Shown here: piece after piece, positions 35,272 through 46,890 of the stretch
How the letters are laid out: the number at the start of each line of letters is the position of its first letter
Position numbering within the stretch: the stretch's first letter is position 1
Program-made: the position numbers and the translations under genes
From: Acidobacteriota bacterium
Lineage (GTDB): Bacteria > Acidobacteriota > Terriglobia > Terriglobales > Acidobacteriaceae
DNA: 64,000 nt
Direction: 5' to 3'
Assembly (NCBI GenBank): GCA_021780315.1
Contig: JAJXYY010000047.1
Span: 124,001-188,000 of the forward strand
Notes under the pieces: generated by a model
Database searches by the model: none
What the model saw: only the letters and a program-made list of their open reading frames with translations
What the model was told of the DNA's origin: nothing

Positions 35272-35942
35272 ATGCGCCGCACGCTCCAACTCGCCGCTCT
35301 TGCCTTCACCCTGACGACGACCTGCCGCGCCCAGTTTCACTTCCCCCAGCATCATGCCAAGCCAGTCCAGAAAGAAGACCTCTCCTGGCTTGCAACCTTC
35401 GCCAACCCCGCGCCCGACGGACGCGAAGCAGAACTCCTCCACGACTCTCGCTTCAAACCCTTCCTTCGCGACCATCTCACCGCCCCCCAGACCTTCTGGA
35501 ACCAGAACCAGTCCCTCGCCGATACCGTCATCGACTTCCTCGGCGTACCCAGCCAGGTCGTCCTCGACCAGAACCGCTTCCTCTCTATCACCGGATGCGT
35601 CCCTGACTTCTGCCCCTCGCGCGGCCTCCTCTTCATCGATCTCGGCCTCGACAATCCCTTCATCGCATTCGCCGCCATCGACTGGACTAAAGAGAACAAA
35701 GTCCCCGGACAGCCCGGTGCCGACTACACCCTCTGGCTCTTCACCAACCGCACCATCGATGAGACCGAGGTCCCCACAGCTCTCAAAGCCACTCTCGCCC
35801 GCTGGACCGCCCTACCCTCCTCCGGCAGCACCTCCCGGCAGAACATCACCGCCACCATTCTCGTAGACCCTGACGGAACCCCGCATCAGGTCACACCCGC
35901 AACCCTCGGTATCCAGCCCGTACCCGAAGCAAAGGCCAAATC

Positions 35943-35946
<4 letters not shown>
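35272..35946 (+). CDS. Secreted protein of unknown function between leuB and leuC
   Basis: The 224-residue protein begins with a signal peptide ([21 protein letters not shown]) and has no membrane helix after that. The mature part includes [38 protein letters not shown] with a paired Cys-x4-Cys, and a Thr/Ser-rich end. I do not recognise a family. Its stop overlaps the leuC start by four bases (ATGA), so it is translated together with leuC although it is exported. The longer frame from 35170 crosses a repeat and was rejected as the start. Confidence 0.75.
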
Positions 35947-37376
<1,430 letters not shown>

Positions 37377-37394
37377 TCCGCACCCGAGATTCCA

Positions 37395-37859
37395 ATGATC
37401 GCGACGCCCTACATCACGCAGACCAGCCAGCAACACACCGCCACCCTCCACCTCACCGTGCCGCGTGAGTACATCGGCAGATCAATGGGTGCTGGCGTTC
37501 AGCAGGTCCTCAGCGTGCTCACCGCACAGAACATCTCCCCCAGCGGCCCGTGGTTCACCCACCACCACCGCAGACCGACAGACACCTTCGACTTCGAGAT
37601 ATGCTTCCCCGTCGCGCAGCCCATCGAACCATCCGGTCAGGTTCTCCCCAGCATCTGGCCCGCCATGACCGTCGCCCGTACCGTCTTTCAAGGCGACTAC
37701 GCCGGCCTCCCGGAGGCCTGGGGCCAGTTCCAGGCATGGCTCGACACCAAAGCCCACAACACCGCTTCCGATCTTTGGGAGGTCTATCTAGTCAATCCCA
37801 ATTCGAACCCCAACCCCGCCGAGTGGCGCACCGAACTCAACCGGCAAATCATCGACTAA
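37395..37859 (+). CDS. GyrI-like / AraC effector-binding domain protein between leuC and leuD
   Basis: The 154-residue soluble protein looks like a stand-alone GyrI-like small-molecule-binding domain: ATLHLTVPREYIGRSMGAGVQQVLSVLTAQ, then GPWFTHHHRRPTDTFDFEICFPV, ARTVFQGDYAGLPEAWGQFQAWLD and DLWEVYLVNPNSNPNPAEWRTEL. These match the order of conserved blocks in that family (effector domain of AraC/MerR regulators, SbmC). It has no DNA-binding part. It begins 18 bp after leuC and ends 18 bp before leuD, so it is co-expressed with the isomerase. A role in sensing or buffering a pathway metabolite or toxic compound is speculation. Confidence 0.75.
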   Translation: MIATPYITQTSQQHTATLHLTVPREYIGRSMGAGVQQVLSVLTAQNISPSGPWFTHHHRRPTDTFDFEICFPVAQPIEPSGQVLPSIWPAMTVARTVFQGDYAGLPEAWGQFQAWLDTKAHNTASDLWEVYLVNPNSNPNPAEWRTELNRQIID

Positions 37860-37877
37860 TCAGCTTCCGGAGCCATC

Positions 37878-38513
37878 ATGAAACCCATCAACACCCTCAC
37901 CTCCACTGCAGCACCGCTCGATATCTCCAACATTGATACCGATCAGATCATCCCCAAGCAGTTCCTCAAACGCATCGAGCGTACCGGCTACGGCGAGTTC
38001 CTCTTCTTCGACTGGCGCCGCATCCAGGAAGGCCCAGCCGCCGGACAGCCCAATCCCGACTTCGTCCTCAACAACCCCGCCTACGCCGGAGCTAAAATCC
38101 TCATCGCCGGTAAAAACTTCGGCTGCGGCTCCTCCCGCGAGCACGCCGCCTGGGCCCTCGCCGACTTCGGCTTCCTCGCCGTCATCGCCCCCAGCTTCGC
38201 CGATATCTTCTTCTCCAACGCCGGCAAAAACGGCATGATCCTCGTCCGCCTACCCGAGACCGACGTCAACCTCCTCTCCCACCGCAGCGCCACCAACCCC
38301 GCCCACCAGATCACCATCAACCTCGAAGCCCAAACCGTCACTGACGACCAGGGCTTCAACGCTACGTTCGAGATCGATCCCTTCCGCAAATACTGTCTCC
38401 TCAACGGTCTCGACGATATCGGCCTCACCCTGCGTCACCAAGCCGAACTCGACGCCTACGAAACCAGACACGACAAGGAATTCTGGCTCACACCAAGACC
38501 CATCGCCTCCTAG
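37878..38513 (+). CDS. leuD: 3-isopropylmalate dehydratase small subunit
   Basis: LeuD is the swivelling domain that completes the isopropylmalate isomerase with LeuC. The 211-residue protein has the family motifs NIDTDQIIPKQFLKRIERTGYGEFLFFDWR near residue 18 and GKNFGCGSSREHAAWALADFGFLAVIAPSFADIF near 77, and ends RHDKEFWLTPRP. The length is normal for the roughly 200-residue bacterial type. It is the last leu gene before a repeat-rich gap and ilvD. Confidence 0.96.
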   Translation: MKPINTLTSTAAPLDISNIDTDQIIPKQFLKRIERTGYGEFLFFDWRRIQEGPAAGQPNPDFVLNNPAYAGAKILIAGKNFGCGSSREHAAWALADFGFLAVIAPSFADIFFSNAGKNGMILVRLPETDVNLLSHRSATNPAHQITINLEAQTVTDDQGFNATFEIDPFRKYCLLNGLDDIGLTLRHQAELDAYETRHDKEFWLTPRPIAS

Positions 38514-38579
38514 TTCACTTTTTAGCTGTCGTCTCAGTTTTAGTTGTCGTCACGCTTTTTAGTTGTCGTTTCACTTCTT

Positions 38580-38619
38580 TAGTTGTCATCCTTCGCGAAG
38601 CGGAGGACCTGCTTCTAGC
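38580..38619. repeat. 40-bp palindromic repeat upstream of ilvD, copy 1
   Basis: The element starts TAGTTGTCATCCTTCGCG, has an imperfect hairpin TCCTTCGC / GCGGAGGA with a G-T pair, and ends CTGCTTCTAGC. It is nearly identical to the copies at 38678, 40638 and 40718, all in the same orientation. Confidence 0.9.
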
Positions 38620-38645
38620 TTTTGCCGTTGTCTTTGCCATTGCCC

Positions 38646-38673
38646 TTGCAGTTGCAGTTGCAGTTGCAGTTGC
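38646..38673. repeat. TTGCAG hexanucleotide tract
   Basis: Four and a half tandem TTGCAG units lie between the two 40-bp elements upstream of ilvD. The downstream pair has about two units in the equivalent place (40699-40710), so the tract length varies between copies. Confidence 0.85.
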
Positions 38674-38677
38674 TTTT

Positions 38678-38717
38678 TAGTTGTCATCCTTCGCGCAGCG
38701 GAGGACCTGCTTCTCGC
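38678..38717. repeat. 40-bp palindromic repeat upstream of ilvD, copy 2
   Basis: This is the same element as at 38580, ending CTGCTTCTCGC. It is followed by a TTTGCTGTTGTTTTTGCC segment that is repeated after the copy at 40638, so the shared block is longer than 40 bp. Confidence 0.9.
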
Positions 38718-38851
38718 ATTTGCTGTTGTTTTTGCCCTTGCAGTTATTTGTTTTTCACCATCACCCTGAGCACAACGAAGGCCCGCAGGCTTCTCAATCA
38801 CCACCACCGCTCAGACCTTTTCAACCGAAGTGCCACAGTCCGGAGATTCAA

Positions 38852-40576
38852 GTGAGCAACGAAATCAATCCCAAAAAATACTCCATCCCCCTCACCGAAG
38901 GCCCCAACCGCGCCGCTGCCCGCTCCTACCTCCGCGGCGTAGGCTTCTCCAAGGAAGACCTGCACAAGCCCATCATCGGCGTAGCCAATACCTGGACCGA
39001 GATCGGCCCCTGCAACTTCCATCTCCGCGACGTAGCCGCTGCCGTCAAGCAGGGCATCCGCGACGCAGGCGGCACCCCCATGGAGTTCAACACCGTCACC
39101 ATCTCCGACGGCATCACCATGGGTACCGAAGGCATGAAAGCCTCCCTCATCTCCCGCGAAGTCATCGCCGACTCCATCGAACTCGTCGCCCGCGGCAACC
39201 TCTTCGACGGCATCGTCTGCATCGCCGGCTGCGACAAGAACATGCCCGGCACCATCATGGCCATGGCTCGCCTCGACATCCCCGGCATCATGCTCTACGG
39301 CGGCTCCATCGCCCCCGGCCACCTCAAGCAGCCCGACGGCTCCTCCAAAGACATCACCATCCTCAACGTCTTCGAAGGCATGGGCTCCCACGCCGCTGGC
39401 AAGATCAACGACGCCCAACTCGAAGCCCTCGAAGCCGCTGCCTGTCCCGGCCCCGGTGCCTGCGGCGGCCAGTTCACCGCCAACACCATGGCCATGGCTG
39501 GCGAGTTCCTCGGCATCTCTCCCTTCAACCTCACCGGCGTCCCCGCCATGGATCCCCACAAAGCTGAAGCCAGCCGCGCAGCAGGCCGCATGATCCTGGA
39601 CCTCTGCCGCCACGACCTCCGCCCCAGCAAGATCCTCACCCGCCAAGCTATCGAGAACGCCATCACCGCCGTCTGCGCCTCCGGTGGCAGCACCAACGCC
39701 GTCCTCCACCTCATCGCCATCGCCAACGAGATGGGCATCAAGCTCAATCCCGAAAGCTCAGAGCCCGGTTCAGAGATGGCCATCTTCGACCGCATCAGCG
39801 AGCGCACCCCCTTCATCTGCGACCTCTCCCCCGGCGGCAAGTACGTCGCCAGCGACTACCAGGCCGCCGGAGGCTCCCGCGTCCTCGCCCAGCGCCTCCT
39901 CGAAAAAGGTCTCATCACCGGCGACAGCATCACCGTCTCCGGCAAGACCATCGCCGAAGAAGCCGCTCTCGCCGTCGAAACCCCCAACCAGCCCGTCATC
40001 CGCACCTGGGACAACCCCCTCAAGCCCACCGGCGGCCTCGTCATCATGAAGGGCAACCTCGCCCCAGAAGGCGCCGTCATCAAGGTCGCCGGACACGAAC
40101 GCATCCACCACACCGGCACCGCCCGCGTCTTCGAGAACGAGGACACCTGCCACGCCGCCGTCGAAGCCGGCAAGATCAACCCCGGCGACGTCCTCGTCAT
40201 CCGCTACGAAGGCCCCCGCGGAGGCCCCGGCATGCGCGAGATGCTCGCCGTCACCGCCGCCGTCAAAGGCATCCCCGAACTCTCCGACTCCGTAGCCCTC
40301 CTCACCGACGGCCGCTTTAGCGGCGCAACCCGCGGCCTCATGGCCGGCCACGTAGCCCCCGAAGCCTACCTCGGAGGCCCCATCGCCGCCGTCCAAGAAG
40401 GCGACACCATCACCTTCGACATCCCCAACCGCGAACTCCGCCTCGAAGTCCCAGCCGAAGAGATCGCCAAACGCCTAGCCAACTTCAAAGCCCCCGCCCC
40501 CCGCTACAAGCGCGGAGTCTTCGCCAAATACGCCAATACCGTCTCCTCCGCCAGCGAAGGAGCCGTCACCACCTAG
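38852..40576 (+). CDS. ilvD: Dihydroxy-acid dehydratase
   Basis: IlvD dehydrates dihydroxyisovalerate and dihydroxymethylvalerate, the third common step of valine and isoleucine synthesis, using an Fe-S cluster. The 574-residue protein has the cluster cysteines in [15 protein letters not shown] and [16 protein letters not shown], the block [21 protein letters not shown] near residue 490 and normal length. The frame is open from 38681, but the extra part comes from the repeats. The GTG at 38852 has CGGAG six bases before it and gives the family start. Pairs of palindromic repeats flank the gene. Confidence 0.96.
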   Translation: MSNEINPKKYSIPLTEGPNRAAARSYLRGVGFSKEDLHKPIIGVANTWTEIGPCNFHLRDVAAAVKQGIRDAGGTPMEFNTVTISDGITMGTEGMKASLISREVIADSIELVARGNLFDGIVCIAGCDKNMPGTIMAMARLDIPGIMLYGGSIAPGHLKQPDGSSKDITILNVFEGMGSHAAGKINDAQLEALEAAACPGPGACGGQFTANTMAMAGEFLGISPFNLTGVPAMDPHKAEASRAAGRMILDLCRHDLRPSKILTRQAIENAITAVCASGGSTNAVLHLIAIANEMGIKLNPESSEPGSEMAIFDRISERTPFICDLSPGGKYVASDYQAAGGSRVLAQRLLEKGLITGDSITVSGKTIAEEAALAVETPNQPVIRTWDNPLKPTGGLVIMKGNLAPEGAVIKVAGHERIHHTGTARVFENEDTCHAAVEAGKINPGDVLVIRYEGPRGGPGMREMLAVTAAVKGIPELSDSVALLTDGRFSGATRGLMAGHVAPEAYLGGPIAAVQEGDTITFDIPNRELRLEVPAEEIAKRLANFKAPAPRYKRGVFAKYANTVSSASEGAVTT

Positions 40577-40637
40577 CCCAAGGGGGGAACGCAACCATCC
40601 CCCTTGAAATTTGAATCGATTACCTGTCCCTGTTTTT

Positions 40638-40677
40638 TAGTTGTCATCCTTCGCGCAGCGGAGGACCTGCTTCTAGC
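40638..40677. repeat. 40-bp palindromic repeat downstream of ilvD, copy 3
   Basis: It matches the element at 38678 apart from one base near its end (TCTAGC versus TCTCGC) and is in the same orientation. It begins 62 bp after the ilvD stop and continues into the same TTTGCTGTTGTTTTTGCC block. Confidence 0.9.
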
Positions 40678-40717
40678 ATTTGCTGTTGTTTTTGCCCTTG
40701 CAGTTGCAGTTGTTTTT

Positions 40718-40757
40718 TAGTTGTCATCCTTCGCGCAGCGGAGGATCTGCTTCTCGC
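40718..40757. repeat. 40-bp palindromic repeat downstream of ilvD, copy 4
   Basis: This is the same element with GGATCTGC in place of GGACCTGC. It lies 80 bp after copy 3, compared with 98 bp between copies 1 and 2; the difference comes mainly from the hexanucleotide tract. Confidence 0.9.
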
Positions 40758-40798
40758 TTTTGCACTTGCCGTTGCTTTTGCCGTTGCTCCTGAGGTAG

Positions 40799-40860
40799 GC
40801 CCGGGCTTTAGCCCGGGCACTCAACCTCAGCACAAAACCGGGCTTTAGCCCCCGAGGTAT
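40799..40860. repeat. GGGCTTTAGCCC palindromic repeats, copies 2 and 3
   Basis: GCCCGGGCTTTAGCCCGGGC (40799-40818) is a near-perfect hairpin. CCGGGCTTTAGCCCCCGAGG (from 40838) repeats its core and ends GAGGTATG, like the copy at 35239. The last copy supplies a GAGG ribosome-site-like sequence to the small gene that follows. Confidence 0.8.
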
Positions 40861-40866
40861 GCTCTC

Positions 40867-41127
40867 TTGTCCACGCCGGCCAATTCGAAAGTACGTAGCC
40901 GAAGTAGTATCGCGTTGACGGTTGCCACGTGTTGTCTCGGTCTCCTCACGCTGATTCCGATCGCATGGATTTTCAGCACTTCGTTCATTCTTCCGGGAGC
41001 ATCAATTCTGTTCCGCCTTGGCTTCACTGCGGCATATTTCGCACTCATTGCGATCTTCATGTACGCGTCAAACGATGCTTCGCGCTCCGTGACCGTCGCA
41101 CGCAACTCGACTAAACAGAACTCGTAA
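40867..41127 (+). CDS. Possible small two-helix membrane protein upstream of ilvB
   Basis: This is an 86-codon frame starting at TTG. It has a polar basic head (STPANSKVRSRSS), two hydrophobic helices (IALTVATCCLGLLTLIPIAWIF and LFRLGFTAAYFALIAIFMY) and a polar tail. Its codons are far less GC-ending than in neighbouring genes (TCG, ATT, GCG, TTC), which suggests recent acquisition or weak selection. GAGG lies nine bases before the TTG, inside a repeat. It ends 12 bp before ilvB. The helices argue for a real protein; the start is uncertain. No family recognised. Confidence 0.42.
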   Translation: MSTPANSKVRSRSSIALTVATCCLGLLTLIPIAWIFSTSFILPGASILFRLGFTAAYFALIAIFMYASNDASRSVTVARNSTKQNS

Positions 41128-41139
41128 GAGGTACCCACC

Positions 41140-42891
41140 ATGTCAAACAAAAACGCAAACCCCCAACTCACCGGTTCCGAAATCCTCTGGGCCACCCTAG
41201 TAGGCGAGGGCGTCACCACCGTCTTCGGCTACCCCGGCGGAGCCATCCTCCCCATCTACGACGCCCTCCGCAAGTTCCCCATCCACCACGTCCTCGTCCG
41301 CCACGAGCAAGGCGCGTCCCACATGGCCGACGGCTACGCCCGCGCCTCCGGACAGGTCGGCGTCTGCATGGCCACCTCCGGGCCGGGTGCGACAAACTTG
41401 GTCACGGGCATCGCCACCGCCATGCTCGACTCCATCCCCATGGTCGCCATCACCGGACAGGTCTCCTCCAAGGTCCTCGGCTCCGACGCCTTCCAGGAAG
41501 TCGACATCACCGGCATCACCCTCCCCATCACCAAGCACAACTTCCTCGTCACTCGCGCCGAAGACATCGCCCCCACTGTCCGCCTCGCCTTCCAGATCGC
41601 CTCCTCCGGCCGCCCCGGCCCCGTCCTCGTCGACATCACCAAGGACGCCCAGCAAGCCACCGCCGCCTTCGACTTCGACGCCGCCGCGCCTCCCGCCTAC
41701 CGTCCCCACCCCATGCTCCGCACCACCGCCGGCAGCATCGATCAGGCCATCGAACTCATTCAGCAAGCCCAGCGTCCCCTCATCCTCGCCGGCCACGGCA
41801 TCGTCGAGTCCGGTGCCCGCGACCAGGTCATAGCCTTCGCCGAACGCCGCCAGATCCCGGTCGCCAGCACTCTCCTCGGCCTCGGAGCCTTCCCCACCCA
41901 CCACCCCCTCTCCCTCGGCATGATGGGCATGCACGGCGAGTCCTGGGTCAACCACGCCATCCAGCAGGCCGACCTCCTCCTCGCCTTCGGTATGCGCTTC
42001 GACGACCGCGTCACCGGAAACCTGGCCCACTACGCCCCCAACGCCAAAAAAATCCACATCGACATCGACCCCTCCGAGATCAACAAAAACGTCAAGGTCG
42101 ACGTCGCCCTCATCGGCGACCTACGCAAAACCCTCGACCAGATGCTCCCCAACCTCGCCCCCCACAGCGACACCGCATGGATCGATCAGGTCAACGCCAT
42201 GAAGGGCACCGCCGCCGTCCGCGACATCATCAACCTCCCCGACAACGGCCACCTCTACGCCGCCCACGTCATCAACGACATCTGGCGCGAAGCCAAAGCC
42301 GCCGGACGCCTCGCCCAGACCATCATCGTCACCGACGTAGGCCAGCACCAGATGTGGGAGGCCCAGTACTTCAAGCACGACACCCCCCGCTCCCTCATCA
42401 CCTCCGGCGGCCTCGGCACCATGGGCTTCGCCCTCCCAGCCGCTATCGGAGCCAAAGCCGCCTGCCCCGAAAAGGACGTCTGGGTCATCGCCGGCGACGG
42501 AGGCTTCCAGATGACCGCCGCAGAACTCTCCACCATCGTGCAAGAGGGCTACGCCATCAACATCGCCGTCATCAACAACGGCTTCCTCGGCATGGTCCGC
42601 CAGTGGCAGGAGGCCTTCTACGACAAGAACTACTCCGCCTCCCCCATCCTCAGCCCCAACTTCGTAGCCCTCGCCGCCGCCCACGGCATCGCCGGAGCCA
42701 ACGTCAGCCAGCGCAAGGATGTAACCCCCACCGTTACAAAATCCCGCACCTCAGGCAAGCCCTTCCTCATCAACTTCCAGGTTGAAAAAGAAGACGGTGT
42801 CTACCCCATGATCGCCCCCGGCGCGGCCCTCCACGAGATGGTCCGCCGCCCAACCCACGACCCCCTCCTCGAAACCGCGGAGGACGAGTAG
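41140..42891 (+). CDS. ilvB: Acetolactate synthase large (catalytic) subunit
   Basis: This ThDP and FAD enzyme makes 2-acetolactate and 2-aceto-2-hydroxybutyrate, the first common step of valine, leucine and isoleucine synthesis. The 583-residue protein has the catalytic Glu in VRHEQGASHMADGYARASG near residue 55, SGPGATNLVTGIATAMLDSIPMVAITGQV near 83, and the ThDP/Mg2+ motif GDGGFQMTAAELSTIVQEGYAINIAVINNGFLGMVRQWQ near 450. The length is normal. GAGG lies about ten bases before the ATG. ilvN follows, but with a secreted-protein gene between them. Confidence 0.96.
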   Translation: MSNKNANPQLTGSEILWATLVGEGVTTVFGYPGGAILPIYDALRKFPIHHVLVRHEQGASHMADGYARASGQVGVCMATSGPGATNLVTGIATAMLDSIPMVAITGQVSSKVLGSDAFQEVDITGITLPITKHNFLVTRAEDIAPTVRLAFQIASSGRPGPVLVDITKDAQQATAAFDFDAAAPPAYRPHPMLRTTAGSIDQAIELIQQAQRPLILAGHGIVESGARDQVIAFAERRQIPVASTLLGLGAFPTHHPLSLGMMGMHGESWVNHAIQQADLLLAFGMRFDDRVTGNLAHYAPNAKKIHIDIDPSEINKNVKVDVALIGDLRKTLDQMLPNLAPHSDTAWIDQVNAMKGTAAVRDIINLPDNGHLYAAHVINDIWREAKAAGRLAQTIIVTDVGQHQMWEAQYFKHDTPRSLITSGGLGTMGFALPAAIGAKAACPEKDVWVIAGDGGFQMTAAELSTIVQEGYAINIAVINNGFLGMVRQWQEAFYDKNYSASPILSPNFVALAAAHGIAGANVSQRKDVTPTVTKSRTSGKPFLINFQVEKEDGVYPMIAPGAALHEMVRRPTHDPLLETAEDE

Positions 42892-42914
42892 CGATGCTGC
42901 ACTCAACCGCGCCG

Positions 42915-42970
42915 AGCTTTAAAGGGCTGAAGGCCCGCTCTACCCTAGCCTGGGGCAAAGCCCCAAGTCG
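42915..42970. repeat. Intergenic palindromic element between ilvB and the following gene
   Basis: Two adjoining inverted repeats lie here: GGGCTGAAGGCCC-like (42924-42936) and TGGGGCAAAGCCCCA (42951-42965). The segment resembles REP-type intergenic elements and lies 25 bp after the ilvB stop. No T-run follows. Confidence 0.6.
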
Positions 42971-43008
42971 CCGCTGCTAAACCTTCCGTCGGACCCGAAA
43001 GGATTTCC

Positions 43009-43506
43009 ATGCTGCACACCTTCGTAGCCCTCGCACAACGCAAGCAATGCGTCCTCATCGCCGCAGTTGTTCTTGCCCTCGTGTGCAACGTCATGGGCTA
43101 CGCAGCGCACGCCCAACACCTCCGCATCCGCGTCATCAACGCCAAAACCAACCGCCCCATCACCGACGAACACCTCAACGTAGCCCTCCGCACGGACCAG
43201 ATCGGCTCCGTCGCCATGGCCACCAACAAATCCGGCATCATCCTCGTCCAAACCGGCACCGCCACCATCATCCGCATCCTCGCCAACATGTACGCCGACT
43301 GCCGCCCTCGCACCGAGCTCTACACCAACTACTCCATCGCAGACATCCTCCGCACCGGCATCACAACCGGAAACCTCTGCAGCGAGGCCAAGCCACGCCC
43401 GCGCCCCGGCGTCCTAACTCTCTTCGAAATCCCCAAAAAGTTCATCCCCACCTACCCTGCACCGCCAGCCAGCTCACTGCCGCACTCCGACGAGAACCCG
43501 AACTGA
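43009..43506 (+). CDS. Secreted protein of unknown function whose start copies ilvN
   Basis: The 165-residue protein opens MLHTFVALAQRKQCVL, sharing its first eight residues with IlvN 508 bp downstream. It then runs into a signal-peptide core (IAAVVLALVCNVMGYAAHA). The mature part starts HLRIRVINAKTNRPITDEHLNVALRT, like a small beta-sandwich carboxypeptidase-regulatory or transthyretin-like module, and ends in a Pro-rich tail. The first 24 bases match the ilvN start at 21 positions. The simplest reading is that a secreted-protein gene entered this spot with a duplicated ilvN 5' end. No function known. Confidence 0.72.
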   Translation: MLHTFVALAQRKQCVLIAAVVLALVCNVMGYAAHAQHLRIRVINAKTNRPITDEHLNVALRTDQIGSVAMATNKSGIILVQTGTATIIRILANMYADCRPRTELYTNYSIADILRTGITTGNLCSEAKPRPRPGVLTLFEIPKKFIPTYPAPPASSLPHSDENPN

Positions 43507-43516
43507 AAGGTCTCCC

Positions 43517-45284
<1,768 letters not shown>

Positions 45285-45297
45285 CCACTACCACACC

Positions 45298-45342
45298 GAA
45301 TACCCCATCCTTTGCAGTCTCATCGCAAAGGATGGGGTATTC
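45298..45342. repeat. Perfect 18-bp-stem hairpin with conserved 9-base loop, after ilvC
   Basis: The arms at 45298-45315 and 45325-45342 are exact inverted copies (left arm GAATACCCCATCCTTTGC), with loop AGTCTCATC. The outer stem and loop match the two 64-bp elements near 55555 and 57028, whose inner stems differ in sequence but still pair. It may end ilvC transcription, although no T-run follows on the plus strand. Confidence 0.85.
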
Positions 45343-45416
45343 GCGCACTACACCAACCACACGCACTCCCCACGCCAATACTCCCCACCTCAGCATCACC
45401 TCATAAAATAAAGCCT

Positions 45417-46844
45417 ATGCAGCACCCCCGTTCCTCCATCTACGTCACCGGTCTCATCGCCTCGGCCTTCTTCATGGAGAACCTTGACGGCACCATCATC
45501 GCCACCGCTCTCCCCCAGATGGCGCGCAGCTTCCACATCGGTTCCGTCCGCCTCAACATCGGCATGACCGCCTATCTGCTCACCCTGGCGGTCTTCATTC
45601 CCATCAGCGGCTGGGTCGCAGACCGCTTCGGCGCACGCTCCGTCTTCGCCTCGGCCATCGCCACCTTCACCATCGCCTCGCTCCTCTGCGGACTCTCCCA
45701 CACCCTCACCCAGTTCACCCTCACTCGCATCCTCCAGGGCATCGGCGGAGCCATGATGGTCCCCGTAGGCCGACTCATCGTTCTCCGCTCCACCCCCAAA
45801 GACCGGCTCACCCAGGCCATCGCCTACATCACCTGGCCCGGCCTCACCGCCCTCGTCCTAGGCCCACCGCTCGGCGGCTTCATCACCACCTACTTCTCCT
45901 GGCACTGGATCTTCTTCCTTAACGTACCCCTTGGCATCACCGCCCTCATCCTTACCATCCTCTGGGTCGAAAACACCCGCACCGGCGAGCAGCACCCCTT
46001 CGACTGGCTCACCTTCTTCTTCGCCGGCTTCGCCTCCACCGGCATCGTCTTCGCATTCGAAAAACTCGGCAGTCAGGACATCCACTGGCAGCAGCCCGCC
46101 CTCATCCTCGCGGTCAGCCTCCTCAGCGGAGCCATCGCCATCGCCATCGCCCGCCGCAACCCCACCACCTCCCTCATCGATATCCAGTCCCTCCAACTCA
46201 AGTCCTACTCCCTCTCCGTCTACGGAGCCAGCTTCTTTCGCATCGCCGTCGGCGTGCTTCCCTTCCTACTCCCACTCATGTTTCAGGAGGCCTTCGGTCT
46301 CAACGCCTTCACCTCCGGCATCTATCTCCTCGCTCTCTTCGCCGGCGACCTCTCCATGAAGTCCATCGTCATCCCTGCGCTCCGCCGCTTCGGCTTTCGC
46401 CGCATCCTCATCATCAACGGAGTCCTCACCGTCGGCTCCATCGCTCTCTGCGCTACCCTCAACCCCACCACCCCCGCCGCACTCATCATGGGTGTCCTCT
46501 TCCTCCACGGCGCACTCCGTTCGCTGGAGTTCACTTGCATGACCACCCTCGCCTACACCGAAATCCCGCCTGAACGCATGTCTCGCGCCAACGGCTTCCT
46601 CTCCGCCGTCATGCAGCTCAGCATGGGCATGGGCGTTGCCGTCGGTGCCGTCACCCTCCGGCTCGTCGCCCACGCCTACGGACACTCTGCCACCAGCCCC
46701 CAACTCCGTGACTTCCACGTCGCCTTCCTCTGCATCGCGGCCCTCGCCCTCGCGCCCGTCTTTGACGCCCTCGGCCTCGCCCCCAACGCCGGTGCCTCCA
46801 CCAGCGGCCACCTCCCGCAAGAGATGCTCTCCCCCGCCGAATAA
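45417..46844 (+). CDS. MFS drug-resistance-type transporter (EmrB/QacA-like)
   Basis: This is a 475-residue membrane exporter with about 13-14 hydrophobic helices. The first helix has the DHA2 signature ENLDGTIIATALPQMARSF, followed by the motif-A-like loop GWVADRFGARSVF near residue 70 and the motif-C region GPPLGGFITTYFSWHWIFFLNVPLG near 155. This places it among proton-driven exporters of the DHA2 group; the substrate is unknown. The frame opens at 45312 but crosses the hairpin, so the ATG at 45417 is preferred. Confidence 0.9.
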   Translation: MQHPRSSIYVTGLIASAFFMENLDGTIIATALPQMARSFHIGSVRLNIGMTAYLLTLAVFIPISGWVADRFGARSVFASAIATFTIASLLCGLSHTLTQFTLTRILQGIGGAMMVPVGRLIVLRSTPKDRLTQAIAYITWPGLTALVLGPPLGGFITTYFSWHWIFFLNVPLGITALILTILWVENTRTGEQHPFDWLTFFFAGFASTGIVFAFEKLGSQDIHWQQPALILAVSLLSGAIAIAIARRNPTTSLIDIQSLQLKSYSLSVYGASFFRIAVGVLPFLLPLMFQEAFGLNAFTSGIYLLALFAGDLSMKSIVIPALRRFGFRRILIINGVLTVGSIALCATLNPTTPAALIMGVLFLHGALRSLEFTCMTTLAYTEIPPERMSRANGFLSAVMQLSMGMGVAVGAVTLRLVAHAYGHSATSPQLRDFHVAFLCIAALALAPVFDALGLAPNAGASTSGHLPQEMLSPAE

Positions 46845-46890
46845 GCCCGCCACACGGAACCTCCACCACACCGCATCCGTATCACTCCCC

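Larger units (their letters stand above)
38514..38851. other. Repeat-rich gap between leuD and ilvD
   Basis: This 338-bp stretch holds no gene. It contains several TTTTAGTTGTCGTY-type segments (38525-38570), two 40-bp palindromic elements and a hexanucleotide tract. Its composition (T/G-rich: GTTGCC, TTGCAG) differs sharply from the coding DNA. The last 20 bp contain CGGAG, the ilvD ribosome site. Confidence 0.85.

Noticed and set aside
38798..39709. Minus-strand frame antisense to ilvD
   Set aside because: Shadow of a highly conserved gene; composition is Gly/Asp/Val/Glu-biased.
38580..40757. Composite transposon around ilvD
   Set aside because: The flanking elements are 40-bp palindromes without a transposase, and the gene order fits the biosynthetic operon; reported only as repeats.
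40845..41219. 124-codon minus-strand frame overlapping the start of ilvB
   Set aside because: The plus-strand frame in the same place has membrane helices and fits the operon; this frame runs into the certain ilvB gene.
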